A program made the translations under genes and the position numbers. From NCBI GenBank assembly GCA_900544305.1, contig UQUV01000005.1:1-64000 (forward strand): a stretch of 64,000 nucleotides of DNA, given 5' to 3'. A model generated the notes under the pieces. That model was not told the DNA's origin and did no database searches. It was given only the letters and a program-made list of their open reading frames with translations. This document shows positions 43,892 to 51,885 of the stretch, one piece after another. Numbering within the stretch: the stretch's first letter is position 1; every line of letters begins with the position of its first letter. This DNA comes from an uncultured Porphyromonadaceae bacterium. Its GTDB lineage: Bacteria; Bacteroidota; Bacteroidia; Bacteroidales; Muribaculaceae.

Positions 43892-45727
43892 CTATTCTTT
43901 TTCGTTGTCTTCCTTTTTCTCAAACGGATTGTTCAGTACCATAGCCGCCAAATTGCGTTGTGCCGTAAGCGGCTTGATAAGGCGTTCCAATTCCATACGT
44001 TTTGCCAATGCCAGTTTCTGGTTGTTCGACATTTCCGCCAGGTTTTTCATCAGCTCCTGCAAAGTAACCTGATAGTCCTTCACGCGTTGCGTAATAACCA
44101 GAATCCACTCCTGCTGGAACTCGGAGAAACGACTTTCCACAAACGTGCGCAACTGCTGCATGGCGGCTGTGATTTGCGGCTGATATTGCTCACGAAGTCC
44201 CATCAATTCCGTTTCGTTGACGGTGTCCGAATGGTTTTTGAACGCCATGCCCACACCGGCTGCCACGGCAAGAATAGGGGCGGCAACAGAAGCAAACGTA
44301 GCACCAATGGCAGTCAACAGGGAACCGGCAACCAGATTGGTGGCAAATCCGACACCCATGCCCGGCATAAGCGACATCAGCCGCTTGTGGAGAGGCACTT
44401 CACGCTTGGAATGGGCGATGGTCTTGATTTCATAGTTAAAATCCTTCACATTAAAATGCAGCATTCCCTGAAACTCCTCCATCGTGGCAATCTTGTCGAA
44501 AGCCGTACGCAGTTCCATAATAATTTCCGCACCCAGCGATTCAAGTGCCATGTTCAACTGCTTGCCTATCCACTTTCCGCCTTCCGGACCTTTTGCCTCC
44601 TCGGTGAGCATCAGCGAGTTCAACCCGTTGGAGCTGAATATGATGCTTTGCTCGTTCAGTTTGTTGATGACATTCTCGCGGTATTCCGTAATGCGCTTCT
44701 GTACGCGCATTCTGAATTCCGAAGCGGGGTCATTGAGTTCCTTTGCCTGTGCGGCAATTTCCTGCTCCTTGTTCTTCAGCTCTACAATAGCTTTCGGGTC
44801 AGGCATTTCTATCTGGTTCAACTGTATCGTAAGCGGCTCGATGGTCTTGTCGAGAGTAGCGACAAACTCATCGCGAATAATCCGGATCTGTTCCTCCTTG
44901 ATATGCTGCAAGGTACCCGCCAACTCTTCGTCAACAGCTCTGAAACCCGACTTGTCGTAGAGTTTCTCCACCTTCGTCTTGTTGTAGTTCAGTTTTGTTT
45001 TCGACGAAACGGCGAATGCCTTCACTTCCTCCGCCTTCACCTCACAATGTTTGGCAATTTTAGCCACAGTGTCGTTTTTGATGTCGTCCACCTGTTCAGG
45101 CGTTTTAAGGTCGCATTTGTTCACAATCACAAACGTATGCTTGGCGTAGCGTGCCACTTTTTGTTTGTAAAAGTCAAGTTCAGTAACGGTCAGCGGCTCG
45201 TTGACATCCGTCATAAACAGTGTGATGTCGGCAAGCGGCAGGAAATAAGTAGTAATGAAAGCATGGCGTGGATCAAGTCCGCCCACACCCGGAGTATCTA
45301 TAAGCACCATGCCGTTCTTCAGCGATTCGAGCGGCAGTTCTATTTCCAGAAATAAAGTGTTCTTCACCTCGTCGGCTCGCCCTACGGTGTACTTCTCTAT
45401 GTCGGCAAACGGTATTTCCTCGCGTTGCTGTGCCGAGAAGTCGCCAAAATTGCGCATGACGCGCTCCTTCACGCCATAGCGGATAATGGAAACGACCGAT
45501 GTGCAGATGTCCTGGTCGACGGCACAAAGGTTTCTTCCGATAAGCGCGTTGATAAACGACGATTTCCCGCGTTTAAATTCCCCGCATATCAGAATTTTAG
45601 TTTCCGCCTTAGCCACATAGGCAAGGCGTTTTTCCAGTTTGTCGAGCGTTTCTTTCTTTTCTGTCTTGTTCAGATATGGGCGTACGCCGGCAATGGCGCT
45701 GTTCAGTTTCTTGATACAATCTTCCAT
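43892..45727 (-). CDS. Dynamin-like GTPase, first gene of the operon
   Basis: 611 residues. GTPase domain with P-loop GEFKRGKSSF (49-58), a TSVVSIIRYG switch region, G3 DTPGVGG (144-150) and G4 NKCD (203-206). A long helical stalk follows; residues about 456-500 form a glycine- and alanine-rich hydrophobic hairpin (AGSLLTAIGATFASVAAP), which fits a membrane-inserting paddle as in bacterial dynamin-like proteins. Stalk helices continue to the end. As first gene of the operon it has a TAAATTTG -7 element 29 bases upstream. Confidence 0.88.
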   Translation of the reverse strand: MEDCIKKLNSAIAGVRPYLNKTEKKETLDKLEKRLAYVAKAETKILICGEFKRGKSSFINALIGRNLCAVDQDICTSVVSIIRYGVKERVMRNFGDFSAQQREEIPFADIEKYTVGRADEVKNTLFLEIELPLESLKNGMVLIDTPGVGGLDPRHAFITTYFLPLADITLFMTDVNEPLTVTELDFYKQKVARYAKHTFVIVNKCDLKTPEQVDDIKNDTVAKIAKHCEVKAEEVKAFAVSSKTKLNYNKTKVEKLYDKSGFRAVDEELAGTLQHIKEEQIRIIRDEFVATLDKTIEPLTIQLNQIEMPDPKAIVELKNKEQEIAAQAKELNDPASEFRMRVQKRITEYRENVINKLNEQSIIFSSNGLNSLMLTEEAKGPEGGKWIGKQLNMALESLGAEIIMELRTAFDKIATMEEFQGMLHFNVKDFNYEIKTIAHSKREVPLHKRLMSLMPGMGVGFATNLVAGSLLTAIGATFASVAAPILAVAAGVGMAFKNHSDTVNETELMGLREQYQPQITAAMQQLRTFVESRFSEFQQEWILVITQRVKDYQVTLQELMKNLAEMSNNQKLALAKRMELERLIKPLTAQRNLAAMVLNNPFEKKEDNEKE

Positions 45728-45755
45728 GGAGCTTTTGAATGAAAAATTTGATTTC

Positions 45756-45763
45756 CAAATTTA
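45756..45763 (-). promoter_or_regulatory. Likely -7 element of the twelve-gene operon
   Basis: Minus strand TAAATTTG matches TAnnTTTG, 28 bases before the ATG at 45727. A well-spaced -33 TTTG is not evident, so an activator or alternative sigma factor may be involved. Confidence 0.45.
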
Positions 45764-45888
45764 ACCACAAATTCCGTCATAAAAAAGCACAAGGACAAGC
45801 CAAGGTAACTATATGCGCCTCATTATGGATTATCCGAATCGAAAATGCACCTATCCGGTAAAAAAAAGACAAGAAAGCAGCTTCAGAG

Positions 45889-46386
45889 TCAATTTTCCGT
45901 ATGCGTGTCGTCGAAGATGTTATAATCGGGAAACTGACTCGAACTCAAATCGGCATAGGCCACCCTCATAAGTTCCGGCACTTCTTCATCAAGAAGCCTG
46001 ACTACTTCGTGCATATTACAGAGAAACATTTTAGGACCGATACAGCCGTCGTCCACATTTACAAGCATCGAGGCAGAAATAATTCCCGACTCCGGATTCA
46101 GCCGCAGGCAGGCGGCTGTGCGCTGCAAATTGATGGTATTGACCGTAAAAAGCAACTCGGCAAACCGTTCTTTGGGAAAACGAACAGGCAACGAACCGTA
46201 GCAGCGGAACCACTCGCCCTCATCATCCGCATGTATCACCATGTGCAAATCCGTGTTCTCACACGGCAGAATAAACGTAAATACGTTGTCCTTAGCGTGA
46301 AATTCGTAATGTATCTCCGCTTCATTCAGCAGCTCCCTAATTGTGTCAGTCACCCATGTCTTTACCTGTTTGCTCTTCTTTGCCAT
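45889..46386 (-). CDS. YbjN-domain-like protein
   Basis: 165 residues, cytosolic. It resembles the YbjN / type III secretion chaperone-like fold: a helix (VKTWVTDTIRELLNEAEI), a beta-meander (HYEFHAKDNVFTFILPCEN), and a C-terminal helix (MHEVVRLLDEEVPELMRVA), with FAELLFTVNTINLQRTAACLR between. YbjN proteins are small regulatory or chaperone-like factors with no catalysis. It precedes the dynamin operon by 161 bases on the same strand; a functional link is possible but unproven. Confidence 0.65.
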   Translation of the reverse strand: MAKKSKQVKTWVTDTIRELLNEAEIHYEFHAKDNVFTFILPCENTDLHMVIHADDEGEWFRCYGSLPVRFPKERFAELLFTVNTINLQRTAACLRLNPESGIISASMLVNVDDGCIGPKMFLCNMHEVVRLLDEEVPELMRVAYADLSSSQFPDYNIFDDTHTEN

Positions 46387-46450
46387 AGTTTTCTAAATTG
46401 GTTATAGTTGTTTTTAACTATAGATTGTCCAAACTCCTTTTTTCTATCAT

Positions 46451-49078
46451 CTATTTCCCTGTAATGATACCTTTTATGTCGTTCAGCTTGTTGAGGGCTT
46501 CCATCGGCGTGAGGTTGTTGATGTCGATGCCGAGAATTTCGTCACGTACCTGGCTCAGCACCGGGTCGTCAAGCTGGAAGAACGAAAGCTGCACGCCCTT
46601 TTCCGGCTTTTCACCGATTTCCTGAAGGCTCTGGTTGATAGCGTCGCGCGAGTTGGCAGCCTCCAACTGGTGAAGCACTTCGTTGGCACGGTCGACAATC
46701 ACCGGGGGAAGTCCGGCAAGTTTCGCCACATGAATACCGAAACTGTGTTCGCTTCCGCCTTTCACCAGCTTGCGCACAAACACCACCTTGCCGTCGATTT
46801 CCTTTACCGACACATTGTAGTTGGCAATGCGCTTGAACGTCTTTTCCATTTCGTTCAGCTCGTGGTAGTGGGTGGCAAAAAGCGTCTTGGCATGGAACCG
46901 CGGATTTTCGTGAATATACTCCACAATCGCCCATGCAATCGAGATGCCGTCGTATGTACTCGTTCCGCGGCCGAGCTCGTCGAACAGCACCAGACTGCGC
47001 TCGCTCAAGTTGTTGAGGATGGATGCCGCCTCGTTCATTTCGACCATGAACGTAGATTCGCCCAACGAAATGTTGTCGGACGCGCCTACACGGGTAAAAA
47101 TTTTGTCGACGATACCGATTTTTGCAGCCTGAGCCGGTACGAAACAGCCGATTTGTCCGAGCAGGGCAATGAGGGCCGTCTGCCGGAGCAAGGCCGATTT
47201 ACCTGCCATGTTCGGGCCGGTAATCATCATTATCTGCTGACGGTCGTTGTCGAGATGCACCGAGTTGGTGATATAGCTTTCCCCGACAGGAAGCTGCTTT
47301 TCGATGACCGGATGGCGACCCTCCGTGATGTCGAGTTCCAGCGAGTCGTTGATTTCCGGACGGCAGTAGCGGTTTTCAATTGAAGTCCGCGTGAACGACA
47401 GCAGACAGTCGAGCCGCGCAATCAGCGAGGCATTCAGCTGTATGGAAGGAATATAGGCGGCGGTGCTTTCCACCAGTTCGTTGAAAAGCCGTGTTTCGAT
47501 GGACAGAATCTTGTCCTGCGCACCCAGGATTTTTTCTTCGTATTCCTTCAGTTCCTGCGTCACATAGCGTTCAGCGTTGACAAGCGTCTGCTTGCGAATC
47601 CACTCCGCAGGCACTTTGTCCTTATGCGTGTTGCGCACCTCGATATAGTAGCCGAACACGTTGTTGTAGGCTATTTTCAGGCTCGGAATGCCCGTCAGCT
47701 CGCTTTCTCGCTGCTGGATATGGAGCAGATAGTCCTTGCCCGAATAGGCTATTTCGCGCAGATTGTCGAGTTCCTCGTTCACGCCTTCGCGGATGACATT
47801 TCCGCGGTTCGCCATGTTGGGCGCGTCGGGATTCATTTCCCGCTCGATGCGGTCGCGGATGGTGGCGCAGGTGTTCAGCTGGTCGCCGAACGAGCGCAGC
47901 ACGGCATTGTCGGCATTCTCGCAGTAGTCCTTAATGGGAACAAGCGCATTCAGCGCATTTTTCAGCTGCACCATTTCGCGCGGCGAGATACGCCCCACAG
48001 CCACTTTCGACACAAGGCGCTCCATGTCGCCAATCAGCTCCAGCTGCTTCTGGAGCAGTTCGCGGCCTTCACGGTCCTTGAAAAAGTATTCCACCACATC
48101 GAGACGGTCGTTGATAGGCTTTACGTCCTTCAGCGGGAACAGAATCCAGCGGCGGAGCAGACGCGCACCCATCGGACTGACGGTGCGGTTGATGACGTCG
48201 AGCAGGCTCTTGCCTTCCTCGTTCATCGGTTCGATAAGCTCCAGATTTCGCACCGTGAAGCGGTCGAGGCGCACATAGCGTTCCTCCTCGATACGCGAGA
48301 GCGAAGTGATATGTTTTATCTGCGTATGTTGTGTCAGGTCAAGATAGAAGAGAATGGCACCCGAAGCGATGATAGCGTTCGACATTTTGTGCACGCCGAA
48401 GCCTTTGAGGTTTTTCGTTTCAAACTGCTTCAACAGGCGGTCGTTGGCGGCTTCATCGGTAAACATCCATTCGTCCAGTTCGAATGTCAGGTATTTGGCC
48501 GTGAAAGTCTGGTCGAAACGCTTGCGGCAGGAACGCTCCACCAACACTTCCTTCGGAGCGAAATTCGCCAGCAGCTTGTCCACATAATCGATTGTACCCT
48601 CGGCTGTCATGAACTCTCCCGTACTGATGTCGAGGAATGCCACACCGCACGACTGCTTGCCAAAGTGCACAGCACCGAGGAAGTTGTTTTCACGATAGTC
48701 GAGCATATTGCCGTTGATGGCTACACCCGGCGTTACGAGTTCCGTAATGCCGCGTTTCACCAGTTTCTTGGTCAGTTTCGGGTCCTCCAACTGCTCACAG
48801 ATGGCTACACGTTTGCCGGCACGCACCAGTTTCGGCAGGTAGGTGTCAAGGGCATGGTGGGGAAATCCCGCCATTTCGATGGTCTGGCCCGGCCCATTGG
48901 CGCGTTTGGTAAGTGTAATACCCAGAATTTCAGAACTGATGACGGCATCCGAAGAATACGTCTCATAAAAGTCGCCTACACGAAACAACAGCACAGCATC
49001 GGGATGCTTGGCTTTCATCTCGAAATATTGTTTCATCAGCGGTGTCTCAACTATTTTTTCTGCCACGGTTTTTCTCAA
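46451..49078 (-). CDS. mutS: DNA mismatch repair protein MutS
   Basis: 875 residues, full length. Mismatch recognition domain with the Phe-x-Glu motif F37-Y-E39 (VGDFYETY), connector and lever domains, clamp region, and ATPase domain with Walker A TGPNMAGKSAL (about 618-628), Walker B LVLFDELGRGTSTYDG, and the ATHYHEL block. A C-terminal tail ends in LTPMEALNKLNDIKG. All key residues are intact. The gene is probably monocistronic; an 84-base tandem repeat lies upstream of its start. Confidence 0.98.
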   Translation of the reverse strand: MRKTVAEKIVETPLMKQYFEMKAKHPDAVLLFRVGDFYETYSSDAVISSEILGITLTKRANGPGQTIEMAGFPHHALDTYLPKLVRAGKRVAICEQLEDPKLTKKLVKRGITELVTPGVAINGNMLDYRENNFLGAVHFGKQSCGVAFLDISTGEFMTAEGTIDYVDKLLANFAPKEVLVERSCRKRFDQTFTAKYLTFELDEWMFTDEAANDRLLKQFETKNLKGFGVHKMSNAIIASGAILFYLDLTQHTQIKHITSLSRIEEERYVRLDRFTVRNLELIEPMNEEGKSLLDVINRTVSPMGARLLRRWILFPLKDVKPINDRLDVVEYFFKDREGRELLQKQLELIGDMERLVSKVAVGRISPREMVQLKNALNALVPIKDYCENADNAVLRSFGDQLNTCATIRDRIEREMNPDAPNMANRGNVIREGVNEELDNLREIAYSGKDYLLHIQQRESELTGIPSLKIAYNNVFGYYIEVRNTHKDKVPAEWIRKQTLVNAERYVTQELKEYEEKILGAQDKILSIETRLFNELVESTAAYIPSIQLNASLIARLDCLLSFTRTSIENRYCRPEINDSLELDITEGRHPVIEKQLPVGESYITNSVHLDNDRQQIMMITGPNMAGKSALLRQTALIALLGQIGCFVPAQAAKIGIVDKIFTRVGASDNISLGESTFMVEMNEAASILNNLSERSLVLFDELGRGTSTYDGISIAWAIVEYIHENPRFHAKTLFATHYHELNEMEKTFKRIANYNVSVKEIDGKVVFVRKLVKGGSEHSFGIHVAKLAGLPPVIVDRANEVLHQLEAANSRDAINQSLQEIGEKPEKGVQLSFFQLDDPVLSQVRDEILGIDINNLTPMEALNKLNDIKGIITGK

Positions 49079-49089
49079 ATTTATTCATG

Positions 49090-49348
49090 CAAAAATAGCG
49101 AAAGGCGAGAGCAGAGCCAAATGAAAACAGAGTTTTTCAAATTTGACTATGCCGAGCCGCCTCCTATCTTCTACAAAGATACGAAAAGGTGAGCGGAGAA
49201 TAAAATAATGAAACTTGTTTCAGTTATTTTTTATCCCGAACCGCATCCTATTTTATTCAAAAATAGTAAAAGGTGAGCGCAGAAACAAACGAAAACAAAG
49301 TTTTCAAGTTTGACTATGCCGAACCACGTTGCAATATTAAAAATAGAC
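49090..49348. repeat. Imperfect tandem repeat, 84-base unit, about 3.1 copies
   Basis: Unit starts at 49090, 49174 and 49258, so the period is exactly 84 bases, with a partial fourth start near 49339. Each unit opens with CAAAnATAG-nnAAAGGyGAGmG-type sequence and units 1 and 3 share TTTGACTATGCCGA; units 1 and 2 share CCGCnTCCTAT. This kind of intergenic repeat is known to me from other Bacteroidales genomes. No protein is encoded. Confidence 0.85.
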
Positions 49349-49398
49349 AAATAAGCACTAAATAGTCTTAAAGAAAATTCTCCAATTACAAAAACTCA

Positions 49399-49406
49399 TA
49401 CCTTTG
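49399..49406 (+). promoter_or_regulatory. Possible -7 element of the metallophosphoesterase gene
   Basis: TACCTTTG fits TAnnTTTG, 35 bases before the ATG. No clear -33 element. Confidence 0.4.
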
Positions 49407-49441
49407 AAGAAACATTCACAACACCTTAAAATACTGTCATT

Positions 49442-50743
49442 ATGAAAAATTTTATTAGTAAAGGCTTTATCGCTCTCGGTATTGCCCTTATAACAGCTAT
49501 GCCAGCCTGGGCAGAAGCGCCTCGCACCGTAATCGTCAACCCCGGCGTAGATGCCACCACCTCGGCCCGCATCAATTGGCACAGCGACCTCAACGGGCCA
49601 GAAACTTACTGCTATTTTACTACCGCCGACGACTCCGACTGGTCAGAAGTCCAGCGCATCGAACCGACACGAGAGGAATGCACCGTCTACGACAACATGT
49701 ACTCCAAAACTCCCGACGGAAAGGATTTTTACGAAAGCGCCCACTTCACACGCAATGTTGCTTCACTCGAAAAATTGCAGCCCGGCACACGCTATATGTA
49801 CAAAGTCGGTGAAAAGGCCGACGGCGAAATCCGCTATTTCTCCACACTTCCCGACGACGGAACATGGACAGCTGCCATCATCTCCGACTTCCATACCTAT
49901 ACACCGATTCCCGACCGAAAGAAAGCAGCCATGTCGATGCTCGACAAACTGAAAAGCATTAACGGAGGCGACTTCGACATGATTCTCCATTTGGGAGATA
50001 TCATCGCCTGGGGCGGCAGCTATTCTTTCTGGAAAGACCTTTACGATGAGCCGTATTTCCGCAACTATATGTGGGCGGGCGTGAACGGAAACCACGACAA
50101 TATGGACCGTACCTACAAATTCAGCGGCAACCATTTCTTCAAAAACGCCAACGCTAATCCGCTCAACGGCTACGAAGGGCAGGAAGGCGTGTGCTACTAC
50201 ACCAAACTTGGCGACCTGCTTATCATTGCTCTCAACAGCGAGGCGATGCGTACTCCCGAAGGACTGACTGAAGCCCAAAATTGGGTGAAGGAAGTGATAG
50301 CCAACAATCCTTCGAAATACGTTGCCGTGATGGAACACTATCAATGGTTTTATGGGCATAAGGGCACAGAGTCGCAGTTCTCGCGCTGGAACGAACTGTT
50401 CGACAAATACGGCGTAGACTTCGCGCTGGCCGGAAACAACCACATCTATGTCGCCACACCGCCAATAAAAGACAGAAAGCCGACAGAACCCGGAAAAGGA
50501 ACTGTCTATATCCAGACTCCGTCGTCCGACAATGAACGCGGACACGCTGAACAGGAATTTACTGACCATACCGGACTCATCAAATCGCGGTGGGATGAAG
50601 GCCCCATGACCGTCGGTGCACTGTTGATGAAGGTCACACCCAAGAACATTGAGATTTCACTCTACAACCGCAACGGTGACTTGATTGACCAAAACATCAT
50701 CCTGCCCATTTCCAACAAAACGCTCACCCAAAACACGCATTAA
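49442..50743 (+). CDS. Secreted metallophosphoesterase (purple acid phosphatase-like)
   Basis: 433 residues. Signal peptide 1-24 (cut after AMPAWA), an N-terminal fibronectin-like domain (about 25-135; TSARINWHSD, LQPGTRYMYKVGE), then the metallophosphoesterase domain. Metal motifs: SDFHTY (D-x-H), LHLGDIIAWGG (GD), GNHDN (GNHD) and MEHYQ. The last motif, normally GHxH, is AGNNHIY, so one usual metal-side histidine is Asn. It has no T9SS tail, unlike the related protein at 54973. Probable periplasmic or secreted phosphatase. Confidence 0.88.
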   Translation: MKNFISKGFIALGIALITAMPAWAEAPRTVIVNPGVDATTSARINWHSDLNGPETYCYFTTADDSDWSEVQRIEPTREECTVYDNMYSKTPDGKDFYESAHFTRNVASLEKLQPGTRYMYKVGEKADGEIRYFSTLPDDGTWTAAIISDFHTYTPIPDRKKAAMSMLDKLKSINGGDFDMILHLGDIIAWGGSYSFWKDLYDEPYFRNYMWAGVNGNHDNMDRTYKFSGNHFFKNANANPLNGYEGQEGVCYYTKLGDLLIIALNSEAMRTPEGLTEAQNWVKEVIANNPSKYVAVMEHYQWFYGHKGTESQFSRWNELFDKYGVDFALAGNNHIYVATPPIKDRKPTEPGKGTVYIQTPSSDNERGHAEQEFTDHTGLIKSRWDEGPMTVGALLMKVTPKNIEISLYNRNGDLIDQNIILPISNKTLTQNTH

Positions 50744-50891
50744 TCACCTCTTCGATACAAACATATCATTCTTAGCGATAACGAATCACCCAAAAGGAGG
50801 TCTCATGTCGCAACTATCTGACTATGTTTTAAAAGTTCTGACAATCCCAATCAGTTAAGATGCATCAGCCGTGAACAAATTCGGTCTATTG

Positions 50892-50923
50892 TTTGGGAAA
50901 ACCTTTAATTTAGAGTAACTTTG
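50892..50923 (+). promoter_or_regulatory. Promoter of the serine acetyltransferase unit
   Basis: TTTG, 20 bases, TAACTTTG: an exact consensus match, 32 bases before the ATG at 50956. Confidence 0.75.
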
Positions 50924-50955
50924 CAGAATATTTCAAGTCACACGCAAACGGACCG

Positions 50956-51885
50956 ATGAACAAGACGTACAGACACGAAGACAAACTGAAGCAGACAGTT
51001 GCACAATTGGCTGACGAAGCATCACTTTGCAACATGTGCCACATGCGCTGGAGCGGCGAACCGCTTCCCTCGCAGGCAACGATAAAGAAGATTGTCGACC
51101 TTTGCCGTGCCATCCTTTTTCCGGGATTTTTTGGCAATGACGATGTAAACACCTACAACATGGAATACATCATCGGCATCAAGTGCGAACAGCTCAACGC
51201 CGCACTTATATCGCAGGTGGTAGCCGGTCTGGCAATCGGAAAGAACTGCAATGAAAATCCCGACATCGCCGCTTTGGAACTCCAGGCGACGGAAATCGCG
51301 GCACAGTTCATACAGCAGCTTCCGGAAATGCGGAGAATCCTGCACACGGACGTTTGTGCCCTCTACCACGGTGACCCGGCAGCCGAAAGCCAGGAGGAAG
51401 TTATCTACTGCTATCCGGCTATCCGCGCCATTACCAACTACCGAATCGCCCATGCCCTGCTCGTGTTGGGTGTGCCTATCATTCCGCGCATGATAAGCGA
51501 AATGGCACACTCCGAAACCGGCATCGACATTCACCCGGGAGCCACCATCGGCGAATATTTCTCGATTGACCACGGTACGGGTGTCGTTATCGGAGCAACC
51601 GCCATCATCGGCAACAATGTGAAACTCTATCAGGGAGTCACGCTGGGTGCGAAAAGTTTCTCCTACGACGAGAACAACAACCCAATCAAGGGCATACCGC
51701 GCCACCCGATTATAGGCGACAACGTGATTATCTACTCCAACACTTCCGTGCTGGGACGCATCACTATCGGCAAAAATGCCATTATTGGAGGTAACATCTG
51801 GGTGACAGAGGATGTGGCTGAAAACGAAAAACTCGTACAAGCTAAAGCAAACAACATTTTACGACTAAAGCAAGATACAGAATGA
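50956..51885 (+). CDS. cysE: Serine O-acetyltransferase
   Basis: 309 residues. It makes O-acetylserine for cysteine synthesis. The N-terminal helical domain (1-180) is followed by a left-handed beta-helix of hexapeptide repeats (about 185-290): IDIHPGATIGEYFSIDHG with the catalytic Asp-His pair, VVIGATAIIGNNVKLYQGVTLG, and VLGRITIGKNAIIGG. Length and the long N terminus fit the EpsC/plant-like subgroup common in Bacteroidota. Its stop overlaps the next start (ATGA), so the RNA methyltransferase is translationally coupled. Confidence 0.93.
   Translation: MNKTYRHEDKLKQTVAQLADEASLCNMCHMRWSGEPLPSQATIKKIVDLCRAILFPGFFGNDDVNTYNMEYIIGIKCEQLNAALISQVVAGLAIGKNCNENPDIAALELQATEIAAQFIQQLPEMRRILHTDVCALYHGDPAAESQEEVIYCYPAIRAITNYRIAHALLVLGVPIIPRMISEMAHSETGIDIHPGATIGEYFSIDHGTGVVIGATAIIGNNVKLYQGVTLGAKSFSYDENNNPIKGIPRHPIIGDNVIIYSNTSVLGRITIGKNAIIGGNIWVTEDVAENEKLVQAKANNILRLKQDTE

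Larger units (their letters stand above)
49079..49441. other. Divergent intergenic region, 363 bases
   Basis: It lies between mutS (minus) and the metallophosphoesterase gene (plus). Most of it is the 84-base tandem repeat at 49090-49348. A TACCTTTG -7 element for the phosphoesterase gene lies at 49399-49406. No RNA gene or ORF is supported. Confidence 0.6.

Noticed and set aside
43346..45355. 669-residue plus-strand ORF inside the dynamin genes
   Set aside because: It is the antisense shadow of two GTPase genes with intact motifs; its translation is rich in His, Phe and Val as expected of a reverse frame.
46396..46425. Inverted repeat TATAGTT / AACTATA as a mutS terminator
   Set aside because: The stem is AT-only and no T run follows on the minus strand.
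47624..49192. 522-residue plus-strand ORF over mutS
   Set aside because: Antisense shadow of mutS, which has all catalytic motifs.
49090..49348. CRISPR array interpretation of the tandem repeat
   Set aside because: The units are contiguous and diverged with no unique spacers, and no cas gene is nearby.
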